Shown in pieces: positions 9,058 through 19,638 of a stretch of DNA of 64,000 nucleotides. Within the stretch, counting starts at the first letter, position 1. Every line of letters begins with the position of its first letter. The notes under the pieces were generated by a model. It worked only from the letters and a program-made list of their open reading frames with translations, ran no database searches and was not told where the DNA came from. The DNA is from SZUA-22 sp963751695 (GTDB taxonomy: Bacteria > Bacteroidota > Ignavibacteria > Ignavibacteriales > Melioribacteraceae), in NCBI GenBank assembly GCA_963751695.1, contig CAVVVP010000005.1, forward strand, positions 1 through 64,000, given 5' to 3'. A program made the position numbers and the translations under genes.

Positions 9058-10598
9058 TTAATTTACCTTCACAATTTCACCTGGTCTCCATCCTTTGTCG
9101 TACCAAACCTGCGTTGGGCTATAAACTCTCCAAAGTACATTCCAACCTTTGTTTGGAATGGTTTGTACCCAGTTTACATCACCTTCCGGTTTTTCAGGTC
9201 CAAAATATACATCCCAGGTACCATCTGCATTTGTAACAAGGTTTTCCTGAATGCTGGTAACTCCAGGTAAGCGCTGATCGGTTTGCAACATGCAACGTGT
9301 TTGGTTATCGTATACGGTAATTTCCCAAAAGCGTTTAACAGGCGGGTTGGCAGGAACATGTAGTTTATAAGTATTGGTTCCATCTAGGATTTCTCCGTCA
9401 GAATCGCGTAAGCCAATGACATACTGCGAACCTGCACCAACCGGAGGTTTTACCATTACAGGCGTAATACCGGTTGCATAGTAATGAAAGCGAGTACGCT
9501 CATTGATTAAACGAACACCATCATTATCAAATGCATGGCTACCGCCCGCAAAACCAAGTTCCCAACTTTTACTTCCAGGCCAAATCACAACATTATCGTT
9601 GCGGTTGCGCCAGATGATGGAGCGTTGCGTTGCAGTACCTACAACAGCTGCTTCAGATAGAATATTTTTCATTCTAGCATCAGGAGCAAAGGTTTTTCCT
9701 TTTTCGATTCCAATAGAAGCAAGCATTCCTAATACTTCAGGATCGAATGCTTCGTTGTTTTCTTCCTGAACCACTTCATTCACTTCGTGGAAGAAAGTAA
9801 TATCCTGTGCATGTAAGGTATTGAGGTATTTGTTCGATACATCATAATATTGAACAGGCTTTGGATTTGCTTTTTCAGCTAAAGGATATACCTTAAGATT
9901 ATCTTTTATGTTTTTAACAACTGCTGCGTTGTCATCGCCTTTAGGGAAACCTCTTAGAGCAAACCAGTTGCCATAGGTATTTGATTGTCTAACCAAATAT
10001 CCTCATGGAATATCGCCTTCATAGTTTGGAGGAAGTATCAGGTATTTACCACCTTTTCCACGGTCTTCGCCAGCATTTCCTATATCAGTTACATAGTGAA
10101 ACCAGAAGTCATCCAGAATGGCTAGTACATTTGATGGGTTCTCCAACACAACAGGACCATTTTTGGTATCAATCCACATGAATAGGTAGATTACAGTTGT
10201 ATTTCCTGTTAATAAGAGTCCTTTGGAATCCAAGCGGGATTCCCAAATAATGGCCGTTTCATTATCAGGACCAAACTCCCTGATTCCTCTTCGGAATCCA
10301 GCCAATGAGGCTGCAGGAGTAGTCATAATCATACATTCCACAGCTCGCGAAAAATCCTGATTATCCCAGATTAGTTGAGAGGTTTCAGCAGTGGGTACGC
10401 CATCAAAGAATTCAAGCGTGCCTAGGCGGGTTTCTACCTTATCCGGAATTAAAACATTTTCCGGAATTTGCGGTTGTCATTTTGTAAGAGCGTTGCATCT
10501 TTTTTGCTCCATCTTTGTCGCCGTTATCTGGCTGCATTACAAGCAAATACAAATAGCATCATAAAAAATAATACAAAACTTGTTTTTAAGTGTTTCAT
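9058..10598 (-). pseudogene. DUF1254/DUF1214 protein, copy 2 (group A), decayed
   Basis: The start at 10598 gives a signal peptide ending in the lipobox-like LFVFAC, then a stop. The frame shifts within the next 80 bases before entering IPENVLIPDKVETRLGTLEFF. From there to 10003 the DUF1254 domain is intact. At 10003-10005 an in-frame TGA replaces a residue of the conserved IPxGY turn (GDIP-stop-GYLV), and the same frame then continues unbroken through the DUF1214 domain to 9058 (GEIVKVN). The C-terminal 310 codons carry no other stop. Disabling changes of two kinds (indels near the 5' end, one nonsense codon) point to a pseudogene. The nearest relative in the window is copy 1, next to it. 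Confidence 0.8.
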
Positions 10599-10632
10599 TT
10601 CTGTCTCCTTTTTTTTGAAAGATTATTTATTT

Positions 10633-10794
10633 CTATTTAATAAGTTCGAAATCATTTAATACCCATTTTTTATTTATATAGCCTTTCTCTGGTCCATAAA
10701 AACGGAATACAACAAAGAAATCTTTTTTAGCATTTGTAGGCACCCAATTCTTTTCTTTTCCTTTGGGTGCTTTTGGACCAAAGTAAACATCTAC
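10633..10794 (-). pseudogene. C-terminal stub of a DUF1254/DUF1214 gene (group B)
   Basis: Reading on the minus strand from 10794, 53 codons in frame give VDVYFGPKAPKGKEKNWVP..., then FFVVFRFYGPE and WVLNDFELIK before a TAG at 10633. This is the end of the DUF1214 domain and is nearly the same as the end of the copy at 13864 (FFVVFRFYGPEEGY, WVLNDFELVE). There is no start codon. The stub begins directly after the stop codon of the complete copy at 10795. It is therefore a leftover of another tandem copy, probably trimmed by recombination between repeats. Confidence 0.75.
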
Positions 10795-12321
10795 CTATTT
10801 AACCAACTTCACATCATCCGGCTTCCAGGTCTTATTGTTGTATGCATTCAGTGGTCCATAGAATCGAACGACAGGAAACCAACCTTTACCTGAGATTGTT
10901 TGCAACCAAAACTTTTCTTTCCCTTTAGGTGGTTTTGGTCCAAAGTAAATATCAATCGAACCATCCGGATTTTTACCGGGCAACTCTTGGCTACCGATCA
11001 TTGGAAATTGCTGATCTGTTTGTAGTTGGGAGCGCGTAGCAGGGTCGTAAATTGTAACTGACCAAAAGTCCTTTACCGGCACATTCGGTGGAATATGCAA
11101 AACATAATCTTTGCTTCCATCGAGGTATTGACCTTCTGCATCTTTATATCCAAACAAGTACTTTGAGCCAACACCTTCAGGCATTGGGGCAGCCATAGCA
11201 GGTGTAATTACGATCGCTCCATAATGAAACAAACTTCGTGCATCCAGATTTCTATACCCATTTTTCTCAAACTCGGAACTGCCACCTATAAACACAGTTT
11301 CCCATTGTCGGTCCGAATATTCTTTTACATCTGGATCTCTGCTGTCAAAAGCGTTGGTTCTGGCCATGGCTACAGCGAGTTTTGCTGCCTGCTCAAAAAT
11401 ATGCTGCATGCGGGCATCCGGATTAAAAGGCTTGCCTTTCTCAATCCCTAAGGAAGCCAATCTTCCCAATAGTTCTTTGTTTACAAAATCAACTGGTTCA
11501 TAGCTGATAATTTCATGCAGCCATCTAAAGGCTTCCCCATCTTCGGGTGCAAGTGAATTGAGGGGTACGCCGCTGATATTTGTATACGTCCCTTTGCGCC
11601 CGGGATCTTTAAGTGGATATACTTTGAGTTTACCATAGAAATCCATCGCTTCTTGTCCTTCTCCCGGATTGGCTCTAAATAGCCCCCAAAGGCGATAAGA
11701 CGACGATTTAGCAACAAAATAACCTTTAGGAATTTTACCTTCATAACCAGGAGGAAGCAGTAAGTATTTACCTCCTTTACCTTTATCCTGACCTGTAGCG
11801 CCAAAATCAACCACAAATCTAAAATAGGCATCATCCAAAGGGCCCATTACCCCTGCAGGAACTTCAATTACCAGAGGACCATCTTTTTTCAAATCGAGGG
11901 TTAACATGGCATAAATGCTATTGGCATTTCCTGTCAGCCAAAGCGGTTCAGAATCCATTCTGTTGGCAAATACCAATACATCCGATGAGTTGGTGGCACC
12001 ATAATCACGTACTTGCGCCTTCAAGATACCATGTATCGACAAGGCAGGAATGAAATCATAGTAAGCTTGTGTAGCTCGTTGCAGATCCATTTGATACTGC
12101 ACTTTTTCAATTGTTTCGGGTGTTGGGTATCCACCACCTTTAAATTCCAATGTTCCAAAATCGGTGTAAATTCTGGATGGGGCAGGCATAAAATCTTCTG
12201 ATGATTGCTTTGCTTTCCCTTTTTCCAGTTCATAGATTGTTTTATCCTCCTGTGCTTGCACAGATACCATAAAACTGGTTAGTAACAAACAGACCAGAAT
12301 TGATTTCATTATTGATTTCAT
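10795..12321 (-). CDS. Secreted DUF1254/DUF1214 protein, copy 3 (group B)
   Basis: The 508-aa protein has a signal peptide ending SVQAQ. The start has AGGAAAA upstream; a second ATG four codons in is possible. It differs from group A in having YPTPETIEKVQYQMDLQRATQAYYDFIPALS at the DUF1254 entrance (landmark QRATQAYYDF), a GKGGKYLLLPPGYEGKIPKGYF segment with Lys in place of Asp in the IPxGY turn, and a longer C-terminal domain ending PDDVKLVK. These features are shared with the copies at 13864 and 36391. The gene is 24 bases downstream of the sulfatase gene, so the two are probably co-transcribed. Confidence 0.9.
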   Translation of the reverse strand: MKSIMKSILVCLLLTSFMVSVQAQEDKTIYELEKGKAKQSSEDFMPAPSRIYTDFGTLEFKGGGYPTPETIEKVQYQMDLQRATQAYYDFIPALSIHGILKAQVRDYGATNSSDVLVFANRMDSEPLWLTGNANSIYAMLTLDLKKDGPLVIEVPAGVMGPLDDAYFRFVVDFGATGQDKGKGGKYLLLPPGYEGKIPKGYFVAKSSSYRLWGLFRANPGEGQEAMDFYGKLKVYPLKDPGRKGTYTNISGVPLNSLAPEDGEAFRWLHEIISYEPVDFVNKELLGRLASLGIEKGKPFNPDARMQHIFEQAAKLAVAMARTNAFDSRDPDVKEYSDRQWETVFIGGSSEFEKNGYRNLDARSLFHYGAIVITPAMAAPMPEGVGSKYLFGYKDAEGQYLDGSKDYVLHIPPNVPVKDFWSVTIYDPATRSQLQTDQQFPMIGSQELPGKNPDGSIDIYFGPKPPKGKEKFWLQTISGKGWFPVVRFYGPLNAYNNKTWKPDDVKLVK

Positions 12322-12345
12322 TTTACTTTTCCTATAGTTAATATT

Positions 12346-13830
12346 CTATTTTTTAAACTTAGTCATGCTGAATGCTGGTGGATTGGGATATTTTTCCAGT
12401 GACTTCTGGTATTCGCCCACAATCTTCATGTACGGTCCGAGCACAAAGGCAGAGACTGCAACCTGGTTCCATTGTTCCCGTGGATCACGGGCAATGTTGT
12501 AGACAGAAGGATACCCCATCCCCTCGGCACGATAGGCACCCACGCCCATCAGGGACGGGTTGCCAGCAGAGGCAACGAATTCCCTTGGATAAATCCGCCA
12601 ATGCTTCCAGCGCACTGCAGCAACCTCGCCTTCCATGAACGTGATCAGGCTTTCGCGTGCTGACTGCTTGTTTTTGCCTAGGAAGAAATCACCCTGATCG
12701 ACGCCATCAATGGCACGGTCAGTGGGTACTTTGGCCCCAATAATGTTGGCCAATGTAGGGTAGAAGTCGTGAATAGCTACCATCTCGTTGCTCTTTGCCG
12801 GTTTGATCTTTCCTGGCCATTTGATCATGCCCGGAACGCGCAGTGAACCCTCAAGTGCATCACCAACCTCGCCACGGAACGGCCCGTTTGAACTGCCCAA
12901 GAAATCATTGTTGGACCCCTGGGTTGTAGCCCCCCCATTGTCGGAAAGCCATATTACGATGGTGTTGTCTTCAATGCCGGCCTCCTTTATGGCGTCAAGC
13001 ACCTGTCCTGTGCGGTAGTCAAGTTCCATCACAGCATCACCAAAAAGTCCGGCACTCGATTTCCCTTCAAAGTCGGGATGAGGCAAGGCCGGATAATGCA
13101 CATGTGACCATCCCACATAAAGAAAGAATGGTTCCTTTTCTTTTGCCTGTTCTTTGATGTACTTCACGGAGGCTTCCGCTATGTCACCTTCGATATGCCG
13201 TCTGTATTCAAGATCGTAGGGACGGACCTTTTTCACCACATCCTTTCCGGGTTCTGATTCCCAGATAGCGGTTTGCGATTTGGCAATTGCTTCTTCTGAA
13301 AAACCGCTTCTACGCATACCATCCGGATACAATGTACCGTCGGTGGTTTCTAAAATCCCAACATGCCATTCATCAAAGCCCTGGTTAATGGGCAGACTTT
13401 GCTTTTCCCCACCCAGATGCCATTTACCCGTCATGGCAGTGGCGTAGCCTTGTGATTTGAACAGTTCGGCAAGAGTCACCTCACTATCCTGAAGTGTGCT
13501 GGGTGTACCGGCAATAATAATACTTCCCAATCCTGCACGTTGAGAATATCTGCCTGTCAGTAAAGCCGCGCGGGTCGGTGTACAGCCCTGCTCCACGAAA
13601 AACTGAGTGAGCATCATCCCTTCACTTGCCAGTTGATCAATGCGCGGCGTGGGCATACCACGAAGTTCACCACCGCTGCCATAACATCCTAAATCACCGT
13701 AGCCCATGTTGTCTGACAGCATGAGTACCACATTGGGCTTATTGGAGGACTGTGCATGAGCCGGCATCATAAATGCCAGCATTATTATGCTAACAAAGAG
13801 TATATTTAAGTATGTTTTTGATGGTTTCAT
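12346..13830 (-). CDS. Secreted arylsulfatase (type I, formylglycine)
   Basis: The 494-aa protein has a signal peptide ending PAHAQ (residues 1-27). The sulfatase signature CTPTR begins at Cys83, the residue converted to formylglycine in type I sulfatases, within GCTPTRAALLTGRYSQR. Other landmarks are TGKWHLGG (about 140), SHVHYPALPHPDF and LSDNGGATTQG, which supply substrate- and calcium-binding residues. The usual N-terminal metal pair DD reads DN here (LSDNMGYGDLGCYG, Asp40-Asn41). It should hydrolyse sulfate esters in the periplasm; the substrate is unknown. No formylglycine-generating enzyme is in the window. It is flanked on both sides by group B DUF1254 genes, an arrangement partly repeated at 34853-38007. 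Confidence 0.92.
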   Translation of the reverse strand: MKPSKTYLNILFVSIIMLAFMMPAHAQSSNKPNVVLMLSDNMGYGDLGCYGSGGELRGMPTPRIDQLASEGMMLTQFFVEQGCTPTRAALLTGRYSQRAGLGSIIIAGTPSTLQDSEVTLAELFKSQGYATAMTGKWHLGGEKQSLPINQGFDEWHVGILETTDGTLYPDGMRRSGFSEEAIAKSQTAIWESEPGKDVVKKVRPYDLEYRRHIEGDIAEASVKYIKEQAKEKEPFFLYVGWSHVHYPALPHPDFEGKSSAGLFGDAVMELDYRTGQVLDAIKEAGIEDNTIVIWLSDNGGATTQGSNNDFLGSSNGPFRGEVGDALEGSLRVPGMIKWPGKIKPAKSNEMVAIHDFYPTLANIIGAKVPTDRAIDGVDQGDFFLGKNKQSARESLITFMEGEVAAVRWKHWRIYPREFVASAGNPSLMGVGAYRAEGMGYPSVYNIARDPREQWNQVAVSAFVLGPYMKIVGEYQKSLEKYPNPPAFSMTKFKK

Positions 13831-13863
13831 ATTTTCTCCTTTTTGCTAAAAGTTTATTTATTT

Positions 13864-15409
13864 TTATTCAACAAGTTCGAAATCATTTAATACCCACGTT
13901 TTATTTATATACCCCTCCTCAGGTCCATAAAAACGGAATACAACAAAAAATCCTTTTTTCGAGTTTGTTGGTACCCAATTCTTTTCTTTACCTTTTGGCG
14001 CTTTAGCTGCAAAATAGATATCAACTGAACCATCAGCATTTACTTCAGGCTTATCCATACTGCCGATAGACTTATTTACATTTCCACCAGCATCAAGCAA
14101 ACCGCGGGTGGTTGGATCGTAAGCAGTTACAGCCCAAAAGCGTTTAACAGGAGGATTTTTTGGAATATTCAATTTGTAAACAGCACCACCATCTAAGAAT
14201 TCACCTTTGTTATCACGGAACGCTGTTAAATATGCAGTACCTTGTCCAGGAGTAGTTGAAAGTAAATTAGGCGAAACAACTATAGCCTGGTAATGCCACA
14301 AAGTTCTTGCATCAATATCATTTACACCGTTACGCTCAAAAGTAGTATTGTGTAGAAACATTTTTTCCCATTCACGATTTGGCCAGTATCTTATCTCAGG
14401 ATCTCGGTTTGCATACACAATAGCCCTCGACATTGCAACACCTTGTTTTGCACCCTGATCAAAAATCTTTTTCATACGAGCATCGGGATTGAATGGTTTT
14501 CCCTGCTCTATACCTAATGAGGCTAAACGACCTAATTGCTCAGCGCCAAAAATTTCTTTAGGCTCATACTGAATTATTTCATTCAGCATTTCAAAAACAG
14601 AACCATCTTCAGAAGGTAATGGATTTATACCCATTCCAGTAGTATTGGAATAGTTGCCTTCTCTTGGACCGGTTGCCAGCGGATATACTTTTAAATTCTT
14701 TTTAAACCAAGCCACTGCCTGATCTCCAAGACCAACTTCTCCAAATCCTCGCATCATTACCCAAATTCTGTAACTATTTGATTTGATTGCGAAATGATTT
14801 TTAGGAATATCGCCTTTGTAGCCAGGAGGTAAAAATAAATATTTACCGCCATTTCCTTTATCAGGACCGACAAAACCAAAATCTACCATAAATTTGAAAA
14901 GAGCGTCATTTGCTGTTCCATACATGCCAGGTGGTATTTCTACAACTGTGGGACCATCAATCTTCAAATCAAGTGAAGCTATGGCATAAACAGTGCTGTT
15001 ATTTCCAGTCAAGAATGGTTCGCTCGGTTTCCATCCTGGACCTGCTGCTATTGCAATATCAGACGAACTCTTAAATTTAAAATCACGGATTTGTGATTTT
15101 ACGATTGCATACACTGATAGTGCTGGATAAAAATCCATATAAGCTTGCGTTGCACGCTGTAAATCCATCTCATCATAGATTTTCTGTACTGATGCTTCGT
15201 CGGGAAAAGCCTCAAGTTCAAAATTCAAAGTCCCAAAATTGGTTTCGATTTTATCAGGTAGCTGGTTTAAAATCCTTGTTTGTTTGTTTCTTACCAGCAG
15301 TTTCAAACAGATTTCTGTTTTCACCGGTATCTTGAGCAAACATTGGAATAGCAATTCCAATTATAAACAGACCCGTTAATAGAATACTTAGTGATTTTTG
15401 TTTTTTCAT
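13864..15409 (-). CDS. Secreted DUF1254/DUF1214 protein, copy 4 (group B), N-terminal frameshift
   Basis: The natural start is the ATG at 15409 (MKKQKSLSIL), which opens a standard signal peptide ending PMFAQ. About 45 codons later (near 15260, after DFKPAT) that frame ends at a TGA. The main 480-codon frame continues one base out as LPDKIETNFGTLNF and is intact to 13864. The break lies in the low-complexity linker between signal peptide and DUF1254 domain, so the domain itself is undamaged but would not be exported unless the shift is a sequence error. The body has the group B landmarks (LQRATQAYMDFYPALS, IPKNHF). It is the closest relative of the stub at 10633. Confidence 0.8.
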
Positions 15410-15461
15410 TTTGTAACCTTTCATTTATTAAACAAGATTTAGATCTTATTATTGAAAGCTT

Positions 15462-16746
15462 CTAATCAATAAAATTCAACTTGGCGGCAAACTGAATGCG
15501 TTGAGCAAAGCCTTCTGTGTTATTTACAATTCTTTGTTTACCTGCCATGTATTCAACACCTACGGAAAATCTTTTGAAAACGCCCCACCTGAGGTTGGCA
15601 TGCACGGTGGCGCCTAATTCCTGGTCATCGGATGTTCTGTTAGCGGGACTTTGCAATTCAGCCCAATTTATTGAAAGTGTTGAAGCGAGATTTGACAACC
15701 AATAGTGTTCAACGCCTGCTGTGATATTGAACACGGGAAATGTGTTAAGAGACCCATCCAATATTGATTACTGCATCAGCACCCGGGCCAGCTACAGCAG
15801 CGATATTTTGTCCCCAGCCATTGCCATATGCAATTCCCCACATGAACTTGTCATATTTGGCAAATTTTAATGCTCCGGAAAAGTGGATACCGTCTCCCAT
15901 GGCAGTTGAAGTTCCTAAACTATCACTCACAAATCTATGTTGTAAACCCTGGGCAGCAAATTGTATATGCCCCAGGCGATGATTCCAGATAATACGTCCG
16001 GTTATACTTGGCATGTATAGCATCGCTTGACCATCTATTCCATACGGATTATCAAGTGAGCTGGCAGGGCTTTCGATGGCCGCTGCCCATTTAAAGTGTT
16101 TGCCGGCTGATTCCTCATAGCGGATTTGAACGGCACGCTTGAACACAAGTGCATCTCCAAATTCAAAATCAATGGTAGTTGGAAGCGCATTCAAGTCCAT
16201 CAACGTAATCCAATTTTGGCCAATGGTTAGATTGCCTACGGTTATTGATGCAATTCTTAGATGTGGGGTATAATCGATAGGATCTTCATTTGCAAAGAAG
16301 TCAAATTCTATATAGGCCCGCATGGGTATGTTACTTTTGCTTTTCCCACGAAAATCAAAACTAAGCCGTGATTCTTTTGCATGAAACGTTGTTTGACCAC
16401 CCATTTTCCTTTCCGGTGAATCATCCAAACCAATGGTGCCTGTAACAAATTCACTTCTGTCGCCCACGTAGTCCAGGTCAACAATAAAATCAGTCTTAAC
16501 ATATCCCCCAATTGCTAATCGGATGTTGGTACCTGGTATAGGAATTGAATTGGGAAATTTACTTTCGATATAAGTAGATAATTCTTGCCACTAAGCGATT
16601 GGGAATAATATATTTCTGAATTTGAGGGCAGTACATTGTTTAGTCGTATCTTTTACGGTAACTTGCTTTTGTGCATGTAACAAAACCGGCATAAACAAAA
16701 TAAGCGGTATTTTTAAAAATGGCTTCAGTAACTTCATGTTTTTCAT
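15462..16746 (-). pseudogene. DcaP-like porin, frameshifted
   Basis: The ATG at 16746 (MKNMKLLKPF) begins a signal peptide ending LLHAQ. The frame is lost near 16600. From 16560 to 15745 another frame reads TNIRLAIGGYVKTDFIVDLDY, then AKESRLSFDFRGKS and GNLTIGQNWITLMD, the standard DcaP-like trimeric-porin pattern (GGYVKxD near the N-terminus, ESRLxFD strand, GQxWxTxxD constriction strand). At about 15755 it shifts again, and the last 100 residues (VEHYWLSN, RFSVGVEYMAGKQ, IQFAAKLNF) finish the barrel. Two indels at least are needed. An intact relative lies immediately upstream at 16755. DcaP porins admit small anionic solutes such as dicarboxylates; the substrate here is unknown. Confidence 0.8.
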
Positions 16747-16754
16747 GTACACAA

Positions 16755-18035
16755 TTAAAATATATATTTAGCACCTATTTGAATTCTATTCGCTATCCCA
16801 GATTTACTATCTTTATTTTCACGCTGGGCTATTTGGTACTCTATACCAACGTTAATAGATTTTACAGGTGAATAGATCAAATTGATATGACCTTCAGCAC
16901 CCGATTTATAGTTGTTATCCGGTTTATATTCAGAGACCTCCAAATCCAGCCATGATCCTGTTAAATTCAGCTGAACAACAGGCGAGACACTATAAACGAC
17001 TGACGCCAAAATACTCCATGCGAACAAAGGCTCAATTTCACCCTGTGGATTTAATATTGCAGATTGTCCATCTCCTGTAAATGCAATTACATTTGAAGCC
17101 CATCCATCTCCGCCCGAAAGATTCCATAAAAAACTAAACTTATTTGAAAAATTTTGTCTGCCGCTGAAAGCAAGCCCCCAACCCAAAGCGGTAGCATTTG
17201 GCCCGGTCTCCAGACCATCCCAGCGCAATTGATAAATTGAACCGCCAAACATCATATTGCCGTCATATTGTGTTTTTTTAGTTATCCTGGCCGCAAATAA
17301 TGGTAATAACATACTGGATTTACCATCAAAACCATTTCCATCTATATCAGGAAATTCAAGCATTTCCAGAGCTACTGCATATTTCATTGTTTTGCTTAAA
17401 GTATTTTCATACCTGACCTGTCCCCTTCTCGATCCGGCAACAGCATCTCCTGCTTGAAAATCTAATGTATTTGGAACGGCATAACCATTTGTAAGTGTTC
17501 CCCAGGTTCTACCAACAAGCCAATTATTATATACAGCGTAAAAGTGCCTTAACCTTGGAACATTATGAAAAGGATCCCGATCAAGACTCCAAAAATCCAT
17601 TTCCAAAAATATTCTGAGTGGCATTCCCTCTTCAATTGAAGTTCGAAAATCAAAATTGAAACGTGACTCTCTTGCAAACAGATTCATATAACCCTGTTCT
17701 TTAATTTCACCTGAATTATCCACATGAACATTATAGGAAGCAAGCTCATATCTATCATTATGCACACCGTTAAAATCCTGGATATAATCTAACTTAACAT
17801 ATCCGCCAAATGACAATCTGGCTTTTGAACCAAACAACGGCCATGATTTTGGAAAACTTGCATCGGCAAGTTCTTGTCCGGTCAAATTCAAATGATTATC
17901 ACGAAACTTATCAATTCTGGTAGTATCGGCCGGAGATCTTCCTAAAAAGTCTGTTTCTTCTTTTTTATCTTGTCCATTAACAATTGCTGCAGTTATTATG
18001 AAAGCGATAAGGATAAATATTTTTGTGCGTTTCAC
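16755..18035 (-). CDS. DcaP-like outer-membrane porin
   Basis: I place the start at the GTG at 18035 (VKRTKIFILIAF), which has an AGAGG ribosome site; the longer frame would need a TTG at 18068. A signal peptide ends INGQ-like at about residue 24. The mature protein shows KARLSFGGYVKLDYIQDF, ARESRFNFDFRTS and WLVGRTWGTLTNGYAVPNTLDF, the same three landmarks as other DcaP-like porins, and ends IQIGAKYIF. About 426 aa is a normal length. It is followed after 8 bases by the frameshifted second porin, so the pair looks like a tandem duplication. A role in uptake of small acids or amino-acid derivatives released by the neighbouring amidohydrolases is an inference. Confidence 0.82.
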   Translation of the reverse strand: MKRTKIFILIAFIITAAIVNGQDKKEETDFLGRSPADTTRIDKFRDNHLNLTGQELADASFPKSWPLFGSKARLSFGGYVKLDYIQDFNGVHNDRYELASYNVHVDNSGEIKEQGYMNLFARESRFNFDFRTSIEEGMPLRIFLEMDFWSLDRDPFHNVPRLRHFYAVYNNWLVGRTWGTLTNGYAVPNTLDFQAGDAVAGSRRGQVRYENTLSKTMKYAVALEMLEFPDIDGNGFDGKSSMLLPLFAARITKKTQYDGNMMFGGSIYQLRWDGLETGPNATALGWGLAFSGRQNFSNKFSFLWNLSGGDGWASNVIAFTGDGQSAILNPQGEIEPLFAWSILASVVYSVSPVVQLNLTGSWLDLEVSEYKPDNNYKSGAEGHINLIYSPVKSINVGIEYQIAQRENKDSKSGIANRIQIGAKYIF

Positions 18036-18080
18036 TTTTTCAACCTCTGTACTTATTAAGAAATTCAATTACTATAATAT

Positions 18081-18287
18081 TTAGTCAAATAAAAATGGTG
18101 GTGATATTATCAGTACACCAATTTCAACACCCGGTCCCCTCGATCCATCAGTTGTATTGCCATATGTAACGCAATTGTTTGCTGTACCATAAGCCATAGT
18201 CATATGGTTATCAGTATTAAACTGTTGTGCAATTACTGAATTAAATGAAAATAGCAATGATATATATATTAGGTATTTCTTCTTCAA
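18081..18287 (-). CDS. Short secreted peptide, 68 aa
   Basis: A TTG start at 18287 is preceded by AAGGA eight bases upstream and begins MKKKYLIYISLLFSFNSVIAQ-like sequence, a textbook signal peptide. The mature part is only about 47 residues (NHMTMAYGTANN, then GSRGPGVEIGV) and ends FLFD. It could be a small surface peptide or the 5' part of a longer gene lost by deletion; the next porin follows closely. No family is recognised. Confidence 0.5.
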   Translation of the reverse strand: MKKKYLIYISLLFSFNSVIAQQFNTDNHMTMAYGTANNCVTYGNTTDGSRGPGVEIGVLIISPPFLFD

Positions 18288-18311
18288 AAAAATGTCCTTA
18301 TAATATTCACA

Positions 18312-19541
18312 TTATTTTGTATATGGTTTAATGAGTGAATTCCCGATAAGTAAACCTGCAGCTAGTGTAATGGCAACAATAAACATCTGCATAAATTCTA
18401 TCCCACCGGTATGCATGTCTCCAGTAGCAAAGACTGCCAAACCCCTGAATCCAATTGAACCGCTTACGAGTAGAATAAATGCCGGCACCAATACTATAGA
18501 AGGTGGTCGTCCGGTTTTTCTTGCCCAAATATTTGTAAATAATACCAGCAGAATAGTCCCCATTAAATTTCCAAAATTTGAACCAACTAAATCGCTGCCC
18601 AGCAGTATTCCACCATAGGCTATACCCATTGCGAGGCATGTCCAGAAAAAATCGCGGAAAGGTGTTTGCAAAGCTATTCCAAGCCCAATGATAATTGCCG
18701 GCATAAAAACCCAAAGCCAAACCGAGTCAATTGGTGTAGCTGCAGTGGCTGCCGGGATAGTTAAAATAAGTGCAACTGCTTTTACACCAAGCCATGCACC
18801 AGCAAACTGTTTAAACAAATATATTAAGCCGCTAATAAGGTTCGAAAGGCCTGAGTTGATGTGTTTACTAACAATCTCTATAATACCTACACTTATCGGA
18901 TATCCTGGAATCAAAATTAAAACTGCTGAAAGTGTTACCAGCACTACATTAATATCGGGAAAGAAAAACCTTGAAATACCAGCCAATATGCCTACAACAA
19001 AAGCGGTGGATATTGGAAGCCATTCTGCCGCAAGTGGCCCCTTGCTACCCGATTTCATAACCATAAAAAATACCACCAGACTGAAAATCCCGGAGAGTAT
19101 CAAATCCATCCACGATCCCCCCAAGAGCACCGGAAAGGCTACACCAACCAGTACATAACTCAGGGCCGTTGTAACATTTCCCCAGGGATGCGCTAGTTTA
19201 TCAATTTCATCCAATCGCTTACTTGCCTGGGCAATGGATAATTTACCATTTTCCATATCATTGATAAGTTCACCCACCTTTGCCAGGCGGTTTAACTCGG
19301 TACCTGTTCCGCTCATGGCAGATATATGTATCTTTTGCCATTCAGTCCCATCTTGTGAAAATGCAAAGCTTATCTGGTCAGGTGTAGAACGAAAAATACC
19401 TTGGTAACCAAAAATTTTTGTTATTCGGTTGAGGTACCATTCTAGCCTGGCTGCGTTTGGGCCATATCCATGAATCTTTTCGCCCAGTTTGATGACAAAG
19501 CGGCATGCTTCGTTAAAGTCAGGTTTTGAAGAGTTGTCCAT
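18312..19541 (-). CDS. Threonine/serine exporter family membrane protein (ThrE-type)
   Basis: I prefer the ATG at 19541 (MDNSSKPDF), which has GGGAG eight bases upstream, over the ATG five codons earlier, which lacks a ribosome site. The N-terminal ~110 residues form the soluble ThrE domain (PF06738; landmarks GPNAARLEWYLNRI and GTELNRLAKV). They are followed by about ten membrane segments, covering the first five-helix half and a second PF12821-like half (WARKTGRPPSIVLVPAFILLVSG near the end). Characterised members export threonine and serine. In this operon it would export amino acids released by the deacylase and amidohydrolase, an inference from context. It is 167 bases downstream of the MscS gene, with a gene remnant between. 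Confidence 0.85.
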   Translation of the reverse strand: MDNSSKPDFNEACRFVIKLGEKIHGYGPNAARLEWYLNRITKIFGYQGIFRSTPDQISFAFSQDGTEWQKIHISAMSGTGTELNRLAKVGELINDMENGKLSIAQASKRLDEIDKLAHPWGNVTTALSYVLVGVAFPVLLGGSWMDLILSGIFSLVVFFMVMKSGSKGPLAAEWLPISTAFVVGILAGISRFFFPDINVVLVTLSAVLILIPGYPISVGIIEIVSKHINSGLSNLISGLIYLFKQFAGAWLGVKAVALILTIPAATAATPIDSVWLWVFMPAIIIGLGIALQTPFRDFFWTCLAMGIAYGGILLGSDLVGSNFGNLMGTILLVLFTNIWARKTGRPPSIVLVPAFILLVSGSIGFRGLAVFATGDMHTGGIEFMQMFIVAITLAAGLLIGNSLIKPYTK

Positions 19542-19638
19542 ATAATTAGCTCCCATTGTATTAAAAATATTATTGAATCCATTTCAAATAAATCAGCAGC
19601 AAAAGCTACTATTATGTTCTTTTACTATACATTCTTCC

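Noticed and set aside
18688..19158. Plus-strand frame opposite the ThrE-type gene
   Set aside because: Antisense shadow of membrane segments; low-complexity sequence and no start signal.
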